In this document: piece after piece, positions 24,717 to 33,259 of the stretch | How positions within the stretch are numbered: the stretch's first letter is position 1 | How the letters are laid out: each line of letters begins with the position of its first letter | Assembly: GCF_002934605.1 (NCBI RefSeq) | Contig: NZ_PTJC01000006.1 | Coordinates: 1,550,001-1,614,000 of the forward strand | Length of the DNA: 64,000 nucleotides | DNA from: Neolewinella xylanilytica | GTDB lineage: Bacteria; Bacteroidota; Bacteroidia; Chitinophagales; Saprospiraceae | Direction of reading: 5' to 3' | The notes under the pieces: generated by a model | The model's database searches: none | Told to the model about the DNA's origin: nothing | Seen by the model: only the letters and a program-made list of their open reading frames with translations | Made by a program: the position numbers and the translations under genes

Positions 24717-25607
24717 GTGACCCGGGACAAACCCTTGCTTATCGTCATCGGAGGAGCCACCGCGTCCGGAAAGACGCAACTGGCGATCGAGTTGGCGCGT
24801 CATTTCGGAACGGAAATCCTGAGCGCCGACAGCCGGCAATTTTACCGGGAGATGCGCATCGGCAACGCCCGACCCACGGAAGCGGAACTGGCCGCGGCCC
24901 CCCATCACTTCATAGCTGACCGGTCGCTCGCCGAACCCCTTACCGCCGGCACCTTCGCCGAAGCGGCGCTGCCCCTCCTGGACCGTATTTACCAGGACCG
25001 GTCGGTAGCTATACTTGCGGGGGGTAGCGGACTCTACATCCGGGCCGTTTGCGAGGGACTGGACGATTTTCCTGCGGTTTCCGAGGGCGCCGAAGCGCGG
25101 GTGCAACGACTTTCTTCCGAAGAAGGGTTGGCCGGTCTCCAACGCGAACTGGCCCGCCTCGACCCGGAGTACTACGCCACTGTCGACCGTCAGAATCACC
25201 GCCGGCTAGAGCGGGCGCTTCGGGTCTGCTACACATCGGATACGGCGTATAGTTCCTTTCTCGGCAAGCCACAGGAGCGTCCCTTTCGTCCTATTTACTT
25301 GCAGCCGCTGATCGATAGAGAAAGCTTATACGACCGGATTAACCAGCGGGTAAACCACATGCTGGAAGCCGGTTTGGAAGCGGAGGTGGCCGCCCTGCGG
25401 GAAGAGCGCTACCGACCGGTGTTGCAGACGGTGGGCTACCAGGAATGGTGGCCCTACTTCGACGGCACCTACGACCGCGACCGGGTCATCGAACTGATCC
25501 AGCGTAACTCCCGCCGGTATGCCAAGCGGCAGCGCACCTGGTTCCGGGAGTACCGGCCCGTAGCCACCGCCGACGAAGCTATTGCGCTGATCGAGAATAC
25601 TTACTGA
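24717..25607 (+). CDS. miaA: tRNA dimethylallyltransferase MiaA
   Basis: MiaA transfers a dimethylallyl group to A37 of tRNAs reading UNN codons, giving i6A37, which MiaB (669-2105) thiolates and methylates. The 296-residue protein has a P-loop GGATASGKT (about residues 12-20), SADSRQFYREMRIGNARPT, HHFIADRS, AILAGGSGLYIRAVCEGLDD and the C-terminal LETVGYQEW-type stretch VLQTVGYQEWWPYF plus RRYAKRQRTWFR. The start is a GTG at 24717, 4 bp after trpA, so it is almost certainly transcribed from the trp promoter and subject to the attenuator. In E. coli miaA mutants (formerly trpX) relax trp attenuation because undermodified tRNA-Trp reads the leader poorly. Confidence 0.96.
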   Translation: MTRDKPLLIVIGGATASGKTQLAIELARHFGTEILSADSRQFYREMRIGNARPTEAELAAAPHHFIADRSLAEPLTAGTFAEAALPLLDRIYQDRSVAILAGGSGLYIRAVCEGLDDFPAVSEGAEARVQRLSSEEGLAGLQRELARLDPEYYATVDRQNHRRLERALRVCYTSDTAYSSFLGKPQERPFRPIYLQPLIDRESLYDRINQRVNHMLEAGLEAEVAALREERYRPVLQTVGYQEWWPYFDGTYDRDRVIELIQRNSRRYAKRQRTWFREYRPVATADEAIALIENTY

Positions 25608-25660
25608 TCGGTTACGCTTCAGAGGCATCATGTCAGCGTCAGGGTAGGGTACTGAAAACC

Positions 25661-25695
25661 GCAAAGCTCCCCTGCCACTGGCAGGGGAGCTTTGC
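25661..25695. terminator. Strong bidirectional terminator after the trp-miaA operon
   Basis: GCAAAGCTCCCCTGC and GCAGGGGAGCTTTGC form a perfect 15-bp stem with a loop of 5 bases, between two convergent genes. Confidence 0.85.
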
Positions 25696-25716
25696 GGATC
25701 TTAATTTGGCAGGAAC

Positions 25717-26301
25717 TTACTTGGTGTAGATGGACCGGCCGTTGCTCAGCACATCGGCAATTTCGCTGCGGTCACTGATGTACCGGTAGCGGGTATTGCT
25801 GATTCCTTCCGGGCGATCGCCAATGATGTAGTAGCGTACATCCATATCGGGTGCGTTCACGACGACCTGGTCGCTGACGCGCAGCATTTGCCCGTTCTGT
25901 AGCATCTCCCCCGCTTTTTCCAGGCGCGCCAGTACGACCATGCGTTGGCCGGTGGTGTAGATCTCCTCGATCTCGAGTGCCGCTTCCTGGTCGACGTCGG
26001 CTTCTACCATAAAGGTCGTTTCCTCGGGTTCGCCGTAGTCCTGTGGCCAGTCTACGTCCAGTACAGGAACTTCTACCTCCTCTTCGACCATTTCCACGGT
26101 CACTTTCGGGACTTCCACCATGCGGGTGGTGGTAGTCACGTCCACGTCGGCCCATTCTACATCGTATTCCGGGGCCTGACCGGCTTCGGTGTCGATGTCT
26201 ACGTCGACTTCCGGTAGTTCACCTTCCTGGGTCTGGTCTACCTCGCAAGCAGCGGTTAGAACAAATAATAATGTTAAAATGGGTATAAATCGCATGTTCA
26301 T
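25717..26301 (-). CDS. Acidic lipoprotein of unknown function
   Basis: The protein has a lipoprotein signal (FIPILTLLFVLTAAC, lipobox TAAC). The next 100 residues are strongly acidic with alternating Val and Asp/Glu (EVPKVTVEMVEEEVEVPVLDVDW), suggesting beta strands on an extended surface. The C-terminal part (about residues 100-190; QRMVVLARLEKAGEMLQNGQMLRVSDQVVVNAP...YRYISDRSEIADVLS) looks like a compact domain. I do not recognise it. Start is ATG at 26301; a second Met at 26295 is equally possible. It converges on miaA across the shared terminator. Confidence 0.75.
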   Translation of the reverse strand: MNMRFIPILTLLFVLTAACEVDQTQEGELPEVDVDIDTEAGQAPEYDVEWADVDVTTTTRMVEVPKVTVEMVEEEVEVPVLDVDWPQDYGEPEETTFMVEADVDQEAALEIEEIYTTGQRMVVLARLEKAGEMLQNGQMLRVSDQVVVNAPDMDVRYYIIGDRPEGISNTRYRYISDRSEIADVLSNGRSIYTK

Positions 26302-26531
26302 AGTGTCTTAATAAAGTAAACGGGGGTCGAATTTGTCGACTGTCCTAATTTCAACGGTAATCAAGGGGGTAGATGTTCGTACTAGGGCCCGGTGATCGGC
26401 TGCCTTTACGTGTGAGCGAAGGCACGGGTCGCTGCGCCCCCGGCCGGAAACGGCGGTAGCGGGTATACACGGAGTACCTGCGGCGAGCGCAGGCCATCCG
26501 GACGGTAGCAAGCAGGAGACCGGCAGCGTGA

Positions 26532-27773
26532 ATGGCGTATCTTCAAAGCATGGAACTTGCTTTTTTCCAAGTCAACCTGTACTCCGGGTTGTTATTGGTG
26601 GGGTGGGTGCAGGGAAGTGTGTACGCTGTCCTGCTCTTCCTCCGCGCGGGTCGGGAACGCCGGATCAGCGATGCGTTTGCCGCTTCGATCCTGGTGGTAT
26701 CTAGTCTGTACGTGGCGCAATGGATGTTTGGATTTGCCGGTTGGTACGACGCCCACGACTGGCGAACGACCTGTATGTTTTACGTTCCGTGGGATCAACT
26801 CCTCCTCCTCGGGCCGCTGATTTGGCTTTATTTCCGGGCGGCAACCAACGGTGGTTTTCGGTGGAAGGGGAGCATGTTCTGGCATTTCTTGCCGGCTATG
26901 TTTACCGTGCTGCCTTACCTGGCCGCTTTCGGATACGACCTAGTCTATTTATCCGGGGTAAAGGGGCAGCCCCTTAATTATTTCTTCGGTACGCGTGGAC
27001 CGATGCGGGAGAATTCATGGCTGTTCGGGCCGGTCGTGGCTTCCGGATTGGCGACCGCCGCCTATTTGCAGCTGACCGCGTATCTGATCTTTACGGCCCG
27101 TGGGTATCGCCACTACCGCAATTACCTGAAGGAGGCGTTTAGCGATTCAAACGGCCGCAGCTTCGCCGGTTTGGGTACGCTTTTGATGATCCTGGTGGTC
27201 GGCATCGTGCTGACCATGCTGACGGCCGTCTACCAGTCGCAATACGGGGAAGCCGCTTACGTCCGGGAATGGTTCCACCACCTGACCCTTTCCATCGTGG
27301 TCTTCGCCGCGGGAATCCAGTTTCTGCAGGTCGATGGCGACCGCATCGCCGTGCTTCGGTACGAACCGCCCAGGCCCGAGCCGAGCCGGGTACCGCCCGC
27401 TTCCTCGCTGTCCGTTTGGGATCTTACCCAGGCGCGTATGGAGCGGCACCGGGACTACCTGGAACCCGATTTGAAATTGGCCGATCTTGCCCAACGGATC
27501 GCCGTGCAGGACAAGCAACTAAGTGCCGCCATCAATGCCTGTTCCGGACTGAACTTTAACGACTACATAAATGGCTTACGCTGTGCCTACTTCATCGGGC
27601 TGCTGGAGCGGGAGGAGCACCGGCAGCGTACCCTTCTCAGACTGGCACTTGATTCCGGCTTTAATAGCAAGTCGACATTTAACCGTGCATTCCGCAAGTG
27701 CTATGCCTGCAGCCCCGGGGAGGCGCTTGCCCAATTACGGAGCGGTCAAAGCTTGACCCAAAAGATGATTTGA
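26532..27773 (+). CDS. AraC-family regulator with a seven-helix membrane N-terminus
   Basis: The first 250 residues contain about seven hydrophobic helices (for example LLLVGWVQGSVYAVLLFL, LLLLGPLIWLYFR, LGTLLMILVVGIVLTMLTAVY, LTLSIVVFAAGIQFLQV). The C-terminal 110 residues are an AraC-type DNA-binding domain: LKLADLAQRIAVQDKQLSAAINACSGLNFNDYINGLR for the first helix-turn-helix and LLRLALDSGFNSKSTFNRAFRKCYACSPGEAL for the second. Such proteins are common in Bacteroidota and likely sense a signal in the membrane. The ATG at 26532 is used; a Met at 26550 is also possible. Target genes are unknown. Confidence 0.92.
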   Translation: MAYLQSMELAFFQVNLYSGLLLVGWVQGSVYAVLLFLRAGRERRISDAFAASILVVSSLYVAQWMFGFAGWYDAHDWRTTCMFYVPWDQLLLLGPLIWLYFRAATNGGFRWKGSMFWHFLPAMFTVLPYLAAFGYDLVYLSGVKGQPLNYFFGTRGPMRENSWLFGPVVASGLATAAYLQLTAYLIFTARGYRHYRNYLKEAFSDSNGRSFAGLGTLLMILVVGIVLTMLTAVYQSQYGEAAYVREWFHHLTLSIVVFAAGIQFLQVDGDRIAVLRYEPPRPEPSRVPPASSLSVWDLTQARMERHRDYLEPDLKLADLAQRIAVQDKQLSAAINACSGLNFNDYINGLRCAYFIGLLEREEHRQRTLLRLALDSGFNSKSTFNRAFRKCYACSPGEALAQLRSGQSLTQKMI

Positions 27774-27825
27774 AGCGCGCGGTGCAGGCATCGGGCCGTG
27801 CTTTGGGGAAATCAATTCCTTCCCC

Positions 27826-28563
27826 ATGCGCAACCTATTCTTACCCATCCTGCTGCTGGCCCTAGCTTCGTGTTCGAAAAGCACGGCCGGCCTCACGATA
27901 CCCGCCCGACAGCAATTCGTGCTGGGGGAATATATGGCATCGGGCTATTCCGCCTCCCTAACCAACACAGGGTCACAGCTCGTCACCGTGGCTATCCTGG
28001 AAAAGAACACTAGGGCCATTGCCCAATCGCTAGCCCTTGCTCCGGGAGCGGCGCAAAGCGTATTCGTGGCGGCCGGCCAGAAAGTAGTGATGACTAACGC
28101 CGGCCAGCGCGAAGCCCAAATCCTGGTCGTGATGAATAAAGGGGTGGAGGGAATGCGGCTCCGGTCGCTCGACGGGTCCGTGCCTTCGGAATCGAAGCAA
28201 CCCATTCGGGACCGGATCCCGCCCCCGGCCAGTGAATGGCCCGCTAAGCCGGTGGATCGATTTCGGGAGGCGGTGGAACCCGGGCAATGCTACCTGATCG
28301 GTGAAGGAGCGGATCGACCCTACTCGGCAAAGGTTCTAGCCCGGATGGGGCAGATTGAGCTGCGGGTCATCGACGATACTACCCGGCGGCAGCTCATGGG
28401 CTTCGGGCTGGGAGCGGGAAGTCGGGAAACCGTAACGGTGGGCCCGGGAGCCGTACTGTATCTGTGTAACGAAGGGGCGGAAAACCTGCGGGTTAACGTA
28501 CGCCTGAGTACACCCCTATCCGGGAGAAAGGTGGATGTGCCCGTTGGGGAATCGGAGCGCTGA
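27826..28563 (+). CDS. Lipoprotein of unknown function
   Basis: The 245-residue product starts with a lipoprotein signal (MRNLFLPILLLALASC). It appears to contain two similar beta-rich halves (LGEYMASGYSASLTNTGSQLVTVAILEKNTRAIAQSLALAPGAAQSVFVAAGQKVVMTNAG and, after a Pro-rich linker, YLIGEGADRPYSAKVLARMGQIELRVIDDTTRRQLMGFGLGAGSRETVTVGPGAVLYLCNEG), each of the form strand, asymmetrical loop, then a V-x-x-G-x-x-V turn. I read this as an internal duplication, not a named family. It follows the AraC-type regulator by 52 bp on the same strand. Confidence 0.75.
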   Translation: MRNLFLPILLLALASCSKSTAGLTIPARQQFVLGEYMASGYSASLTNTGSQLVTVAILEKNTRAIAQSLALAPGAAQSVFVAAGQKVVMTNAGQREAQILVVMNKGVEGMRLRSLDGSVPSESKQPIRDRIPPPASEWPAKPVDRFREAVEPGQCYLIGEGADRPYSAKVLARMGQIELRVIDDTTRRQLMGFGLGAGSRETVTVGPGAVLYLCNEGAENLRVNVRLSTPLSGRKVDVPVGESER

Positions 28564-28722
28564 GCCGCTTCACCCTTGCGCCGCCGAATAATGGGCCGGT
28601 TACCTATCCATACCGGTTTGACGGCAGGGGGAGGTGCGTCGCAGATGAGATGAGGTTGCTCCCGCGTGTACGCCATGCCGCTAATCTCTGCTATCTTGTT
28701 AGCCACCTAAGCAATCCCTACC

Positions 28723-30171
28723 ATGCGTAAAAGGCCCGCCTACTTCCTGTTTTTCCTCCTCGGCACCTTCACTCTGGCTGCCCAACCCGACCTGGTGCTC
28801 GAGGTACTCGATTCGACGTTTACCCAACCGACGGATCTGGCTTCCGACGGGGTTAACGAGGAGATCATCTATATCGTCGAGAAACAGGGACTCATTAGTC
28901 GCTACGATCTCCGTAACCAGTCGGTAGCTATCGTGCTGGATTTGACGGGGCTGGTCGATGCGCGCGGCGAAGGGGGAGCCCTGGGCATGGCTTTTCACCC
29001 GAACTATCCGGACAGCAACTACCTGTACGTAAACTACACCTCCCCGGCCGAACAGCTTGGGGGAGTGATGACCACTCGTATCAGTCGCTTTACCCTCGAT
29101 AACGCAGGCATCGTGGAAGATGTAAGCGAACGGATCCTGCTGCGTATCCCCCAACCGGCAACCAACCACAACGCCGGCGATCTGGCCTTCGGTCCGGATG
29201 GCTTGCTGTACATCCCGACGGGTGACGGAGGTGGCGCGGACGATGAATTCGACAACGCCCAGGACCCGACTTCCCTCCTCGGAAAGATGCTCCGCATTGA
29301 CGTGGACAGCACCACGGCGACCACGAATTATGTCATTCCAGCCACTAATCCGTACGATAGCGCCGCCGATACCCTGCCGGAAATCTGGGCCATGGGCTTA
29401 CGCAATCCGTGGCGAATATCCTTCGACCGGGAAAGCGGCGGTCTCTGGATCGGGGACGTCGGCCAGGGGGTGCGGGAGGAAGTGAATTATCTGCCCGCGG
29501 GGGAGGGTGCCGGAACCAACTTCGGATGGAACTGCCGGGAAGGTTTCATCGCATTCAGCGATCCGTCTTCCCGTTGTGATGACCGTACCGCGGCGGATTT
29601 TACCGAGCCCGTACTGGATTACGCCCACGATAACAGCGAACGGGTGAACGGACTGTCGATTACCGGTGGATTCGTTTACCGGGGCCCGGCCGAGGATTTG
29701 CGGGGCTATTATGTATTCGGGGATTTCGTGCGGCAGCGACTCTTTCTCTATCCGACCGATGTGGAGGAGCCGGAAATCATCGTCTACGACGACCTGGCGA
29801 CGACCGCGATATCGACCTTCGGGGAGGGTGCCGACGGGGAACTGTACGTGGCCGACTTCGGGGGCACCATCTATCGGGTTACTACGGAAAGTGCTACCTC
29901 GGTGCGACAGGCTATACGGGTAGAAAACAACCTTCGCCTGTATCCCAATCCGACGACCGACCTGCTGACCGTCCAGTTGCCCGCCCCGTTCACCGGTACC
30001 GCCCCGGTGGAATACATCAGTCCGGAAGGGCGCACCGTAGCAACGGTGACCGGCGTCGGTTTTGCGGGGGGAAAGGCGGAACTTCGGGTTCCGGATTTAG
30101 CTGCCGGCGTCTATACCGTTGCCGTGGTGCTGGGCGGTAGTAGGTATGTTTCCCGGTTGGTAGTACAATAA
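28723..30171 (+). CDS. PQQ-dependent sugar dehydrogenase family protein with T9SS type A sorting domain
   Basis: After a signal peptide (ending in TLAAQ) comes a six-bladed glucose/sorbosone dehydrogenase propeller (about residues 25-380): VLEVLDSTFTQPTDLASDG, GEGGALGMAFHPNYPDSNYLYVNYT, NHNAGDLAFGPDGLLYIPTGDGG (with the family's catalytic-loop His), WAMGLRNPWRISFD, WIGDVGQG. The tail (about 395-482; LRLYPNPTTDLLTVQLP...AGVYTVAVVLGGSRYVSRLVVQ) is a clear T9SS type A sorting domain, so the enzyme is exported to the cell surface or medium. A TATCTTG -7 like box lies at 28692-28698. The sugar substrate cannot be told. Confidence 0.92.
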   Translation: MRKRPAYFLFFLLGTFTLAAQPDLVLEVLDSTFTQPTDLASDGVNEEIIYIVEKQGLISRYDLRNQSVAIVLDLTGLVDARGEGGALGMAFHPNYPDSNYLYVNYTSPAEQLGGVMTTRISRFTLDNAGIVEDVSERILLRIPQPATNHNAGDLAFGPDGLLYIPTGDGGGADDEFDNAQDPTSLLGKMLRIDVDSTTATTNYVIPATNPYDSAADTLPEIWAMGLRNPWRISFDRESGGLWIGDVGQGVREEVNYLPAGEGAGTNFGWNCREGFIAFSDPSSRCDDRTAADFTEPVLDYAHDNSERVNGLSITGGFVYRGPAEDLRGYYVFGDFVRQRLFLYPTDVEEPEIIVYDDLATTAISTFGEGADGELYVADFGGTIYRVTTESATSVRQAIRVENNLRLYPNPTTDLLTVQLPAPFTGTAPVEYISPEGRTVATVTGVGFAGGKAELRVPDLAAGVYTVAVVLGGSRYVSRLVVQ

Positions 30172-30183
30172 TTTGGGTTTGCT

Positions 30184-30203
30184 TTGCACCTGCGCCCCGG
30201 CGC
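30184..30203 (+). promoter_or_regulatory. Exact copy of the recurrent 20-bp GC-rich upstream element
   Basis: TTGCACCTGCGCCCCGGCGC followed by AA, ending 24 bp before the ATG of the carboxynorspermidine dehydrogenase gene. It is preceded by T-rich sequence, as at the other copies. Confidence 0.6.
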
Positions 30204-30227
30204 AACGTTAGCCCAAAAAAAACTAGC

Positions 30228-31433
30228 ATGCCTAAAGTACTCATTATTGGCGCCGGTGGCGTCGGACGCGTCGTAGCCTACAAATGCGCGGAATACCCGG
30301 AAATCTTCACCGAATTTATGCTCGCCAGCCGCACGAAGAGCAAATGCGACGAGATTGCCAGCGACATCAAGGCGGACCTCGGGTACGATAAGATCACGAC
30401 GGCTGCCGTGGATGCCGAAGACGTACCGGCCCTGACCAAGCTGATCAAAGAGTACGATCCCTTCATGGTGATCCACGTGGCCCTGCCATACCAGGACCTG
30501 ACCATCATGGACGCCTGCCTGAACGCCGGCGTCCACTATCTGGATACCGCCAACTACGAGCCGAAGGAGGAAGCCAAGTTCGAGTACAGCCATCAGTGGG
30601 CCTACCACGACCGCTTCAAGGCGGCGGGGCTGACTGCTATCCTCGGCTGTGGGTTCGACCCCGGCGTGACAAGCATCTTTACGGCGCGAGCGGCGGCCCA
30701 CTTCTTTGACGAGATCCACTACCTCGATATCGTGGATGCCAACGCCGGCGACCACGGCAAGGCCTTCGCTACAAACTTCAATCCGGAGATTAACATCCGG
30801 GAAATCACCCAGCCGGGCAAGTACTACGAGAACGGACAGTGGGTTGAAATTCCCGCCTTCAGCATCCGCAAGGACCTCAACTACCCGGATATCGGACCCA
30901 AACCCAGCTACGTGCTGTACCACGAGGAATTGGAAAGCCTGGTCAAGCATTTCCCCACCCTGAAACGGGCGCGCTTCTGGATGACCTTCGGCGACGAGTA
31001 CCTGACCCACCTGCGGGTGATCCAGAACATCGGCATGGCGGGCATCGAGCCGGTCAACCACAAGGGCACGCAAATCATTCCGCTGGAATTCCTCAAGACC
31101 GTTTTACCCGATCCCGGCGGACTGGGCGAAGGCTACAGTGGCGAAACCAGTATCGGCTGTCGGATCCGGGGCATCCTGGACGGCAAGGAACAGACCTATT
31201 ACATCTGGAACAATTGCAGCCACGAGCGTGCTTTTCAGGAAACCCGCGCCCAGGGCGTCAGCTACACGACGGGGGTACCGGCGATGACCGGGGCGATGAT
31301 GCTCATCCAGGGAAACTGGGAGGGTGCCGGGGTCTTCAACGTGGAGCAGTTTAATCCGGACCCCTTCCTGGACGTCCTGGGCAAGCACGGCCTGGAATGG
31401 CACGAGCGGGTCGGGGTCGACCTGGAGCTCTGA
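30228..31433 (+). CDS. Carboxynorspermidine dehydrogenase-like (saccharopine dehydrogenase family)
   Basis: The 401-residue protein has a Rossmann start (MPKVLIIGAGGVGRVVAYKC), SRTKSKCDEIA, the phrases AGVHYLDTANYEP, ILGCGFDPGVTSIFTARAAAHFFDEIHYLDIVDANAGDHGKAFATNFNPE, KRARFWMTFGDEYL, TVLPDPGGLGEGYSGETSIG, NNCSHERAF, QGVSYTTGVPAMTGAMM and GVFNVEQFNPDPFL. These match the carboxynorspermidine/carboxyspermidine dehydrogenase family, which condenses aspartate semialdehyde with a diamine for norspermidine or spermidine synthesis. Its usual partner, the decarboxylase NspC, is not in the window. An alternative role in lysine metabolism is less likely on these motifs. Confidence 0.9.
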   Translation: MPKVLIIGAGGVGRVVAYKCAEYPEIFTEFMLASRTKSKCDEIASDIKADLGYDKITTAAVDAEDVPALTKLIKEYDPFMVIHVALPYQDLTIMDACLNAGVHYLDTANYEPKEEAKFEYSHQWAYHDRFKAAGLTAILGCGFDPGVTSIFTARAAAHFFDEIHYLDIVDANAGDHGKAFATNFNPEINIREITQPGKYYENGQWVEIPAFSIRKDLNYPDIGPKPSYVLYHEELESLVKHFPTLKRARFWMTFGDEYLTHLRVIQNIGMAGIEPVNHKGTQIIPLEFLKTVLPDPGGLGEGYSGETSIGCRIRGILDGKEQTYYIWNNCSHERAFQETRAQGVSYTTGVPAMTGAMMLIQGNWEGAGVFNVEQFNPDPFLDVLGKHGLEWHERVGVDLEL

Positions 31434-31545
31434 TTTGCGGGGGGGGATTGCGGATTCTCCGGTGCTAGTACCCGTGCCGATCATCCACTTGGGCCGTTGA
31501 TGGTAGAAAGTGAAGCAACGACTACCACAGGTCTGAGTTATTGCT

Positions 31546-31553
31546 TACCTTTG
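31546..31553 (+). promoter_or_regulatory. Promoter -7 box of the atp operon (TACCTTTG)
   Basis: Exact TAnnTTTG match, 35 bp before the atpB ATG. No clear -33 TTG at the usual spacing. Confidence 0.6.
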
Positions 31554-31588
31554 CGGCTCATTTGAGGGATGACTAAACCCCCCAACTT

Positions 31589-32914
31589 ATGACGTCCAGC
31601 GTACGCCTGTCCCTGCTCTTACTTTTCAGCACTGCTTTCACCTTCGTTTCGGCGCAGGCGGTTGACGATCACGGAGCGGCGGCGGACCACCACAGTCCGG
31701 AGATCGAGTGCGGGGGGCACGACGATTACGACCCGGCCGGGGTTATCCTGCACCACATCGCCGACGCGAACGAATTCCACATCATCGGAGACATCAGCAT
31801 TCCCTTACCGGTCATCCTGTATGCACCCGGGGAAGGGTTGACGGTAGATCTGAGCAGCTCTTTCCACCACGGGCAGACGGCCGTAGACGGTTACGTCATG
31901 AACCACGGCCGCATCAACCGCCTGGCGGACGCTCCGGCGGCCCTGATGGAAGGTCACCAGGAAGTAGAATGTATCGCGCATACCACCGCGGAAGTGGACG
32001 GAAAGACCCGCGACATGTACTACGCGCTGATCGGGGGCGAGCGGTATCTCCTGGACGCACCCTCCGTTGGTGACGGTGGGTTGCTCGGCGGGGGCATCAC
32101 CAGCTTCTATGATTTCAGCATCACCAAGAACGTCTTCACCATGATCCTAGCGTCCTTGGCGCTGATTTGGCTTTGGGGAGCGGTGGCCCGGGGATACAAG
32201 AAGAACGAGGGGAAAGCACCGAGCGGCATTCAGAGCCTGATGGAGCCCTTCTTCGTGTTTCTCCGCGACGAGATCACCATTCCGATGATCGGGACAAAGC
32301 ACTACGAGCGCTTTCAGCCCTTCATCATGACGATCTTCTTTTTCGTGCTCTTCTGTAACCTGCTCGGGCTGGTACCTATTTTCCCCGGATCCGCCAACGT
32401 GACCGGTAACATCGCGGTAACCATGGCCCTAGCGGTCATCTCCGCGGTGGTGGCTTACGTACACGGTAACGCCCACTTCTGGGGCCATACCTTGTGGATG
32501 CCCGGGGTGCCCACCGCCGTTAAACCGCTGATGACGGTAGTGGAGGTCCTCGGTCTGGTGATCAAGCCATTCTCGCTTATGGTGCGTTTGTTCGCCAATA
32601 TTACGGCGGGCCACATCATCATCCTGAGCCTGATCAGCCTGATCTTCATCTTCGGTAACAACGGTGAAAACGTCTACGGGGCCGGAGCGGGCGCCGTGGT
32701 CAGCGTGGCCTTCACCCTGTTCATGAACTGTATCGAGCTGCTGGTGGCCTTCGTGCAGGCGTTCATTTTTGCCATCTTGTCGGCTACCTACATCGGTGCC
32801 GCGGTGGAGGATGCCCATCACCACGACGAGCTGGGCCACCACGGGGAGGAAAAAATAGCCGAAGGCGGTGCCATGGGAGGCGCCGTAACCGGCATGCACA
32901 CCCCGGCCAACTAA
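31589..32914 (+). CDS. atpB: F-type ATP synthase subunit a
   Basis: Subunit a forms the proton half-channels of F0. The 441-residue protein is long because of an N-terminal extension of about 170 residues with a signal peptide and His/Asp-rich sequence, as is usual in Bacteroidota. The membrane part has about five to six helices: FTMILASLALIWLWGAV, PFIMTIFFFVLFCNLLGLVPIFPGSANVTGN, and the essential Arg in IKPFSLMVRLFANITAGHIIIL. The C-terminus is rich in His and Glu. First gene of atpBEFHAG. Confidence 0.96.
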   Translation: MTSSVRLSLLLLFSTAFTFVSAQAVDDHGAAADHHSPEIECGGHDDYDPAGVILHHIADANEFHIIGDISIPLPVILYAPGEGLTVDLSSSFHHGQTAVDGYVMNHGRINRLADAPAALMEGHQEVECIAHTTAEVDGKTRDMYYALIGGERYLLDAPSVGDGGLLGGGITSFYDFSITKNVFTMILASLALIWLWGAVARGYKKNEGKAPSGIQSLMEPFFVFLRDEITIPMIGTKHYERFQPFIMTIFFFVLFCNLLGLVPIFPGSANVTGNIAVTMALAVISAVVAYVHGNAHFWGHTLWMPGVPTAVKPLMTVVEVLGLVIKPFSLMVRLFANITAGHIIILSLISLIFIFGNNGENVYGAGAGAVVSVAFTLFMNCIELLVAFVQAFIFAILSATYIGAAVEDAHHHDELGHHGEEKIAEGGAMGGAVTGMHTPAN

Positions 32915-33160
<246 letters not shown>

Positions 33161-33187
33161 TAGCGGTTGCGTCCGAAGCACACCACA

Positions 33188-33232
33188 AAGCCGGTAGCGA
33201 ACTGCGCTTGGCAGCGTTACCGGCTTGTTTTT
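33188..33232 (+). terminator. Terminator-like hairpin between atpE and atpF
   Basis: AAGCCGGTAGCG and CGTTACCGGCTT form a 12-pair stem (one G-U) with a loop of about 14 bases, followed by GTTTTTCC. It lies inside the atp operon. Confidence 0.75.
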
Positions 33233-33259
33233 CCTTCGCCATATTAGCATGACTTACTA

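Noticed and set aside
26302-26531. Possible tRNA or regulatory RNA in the gap before the AraC-type gene
   Set aside because: No cloverleaf or strong hairpin could be drawn; it is treated as plain intergenic sequence.
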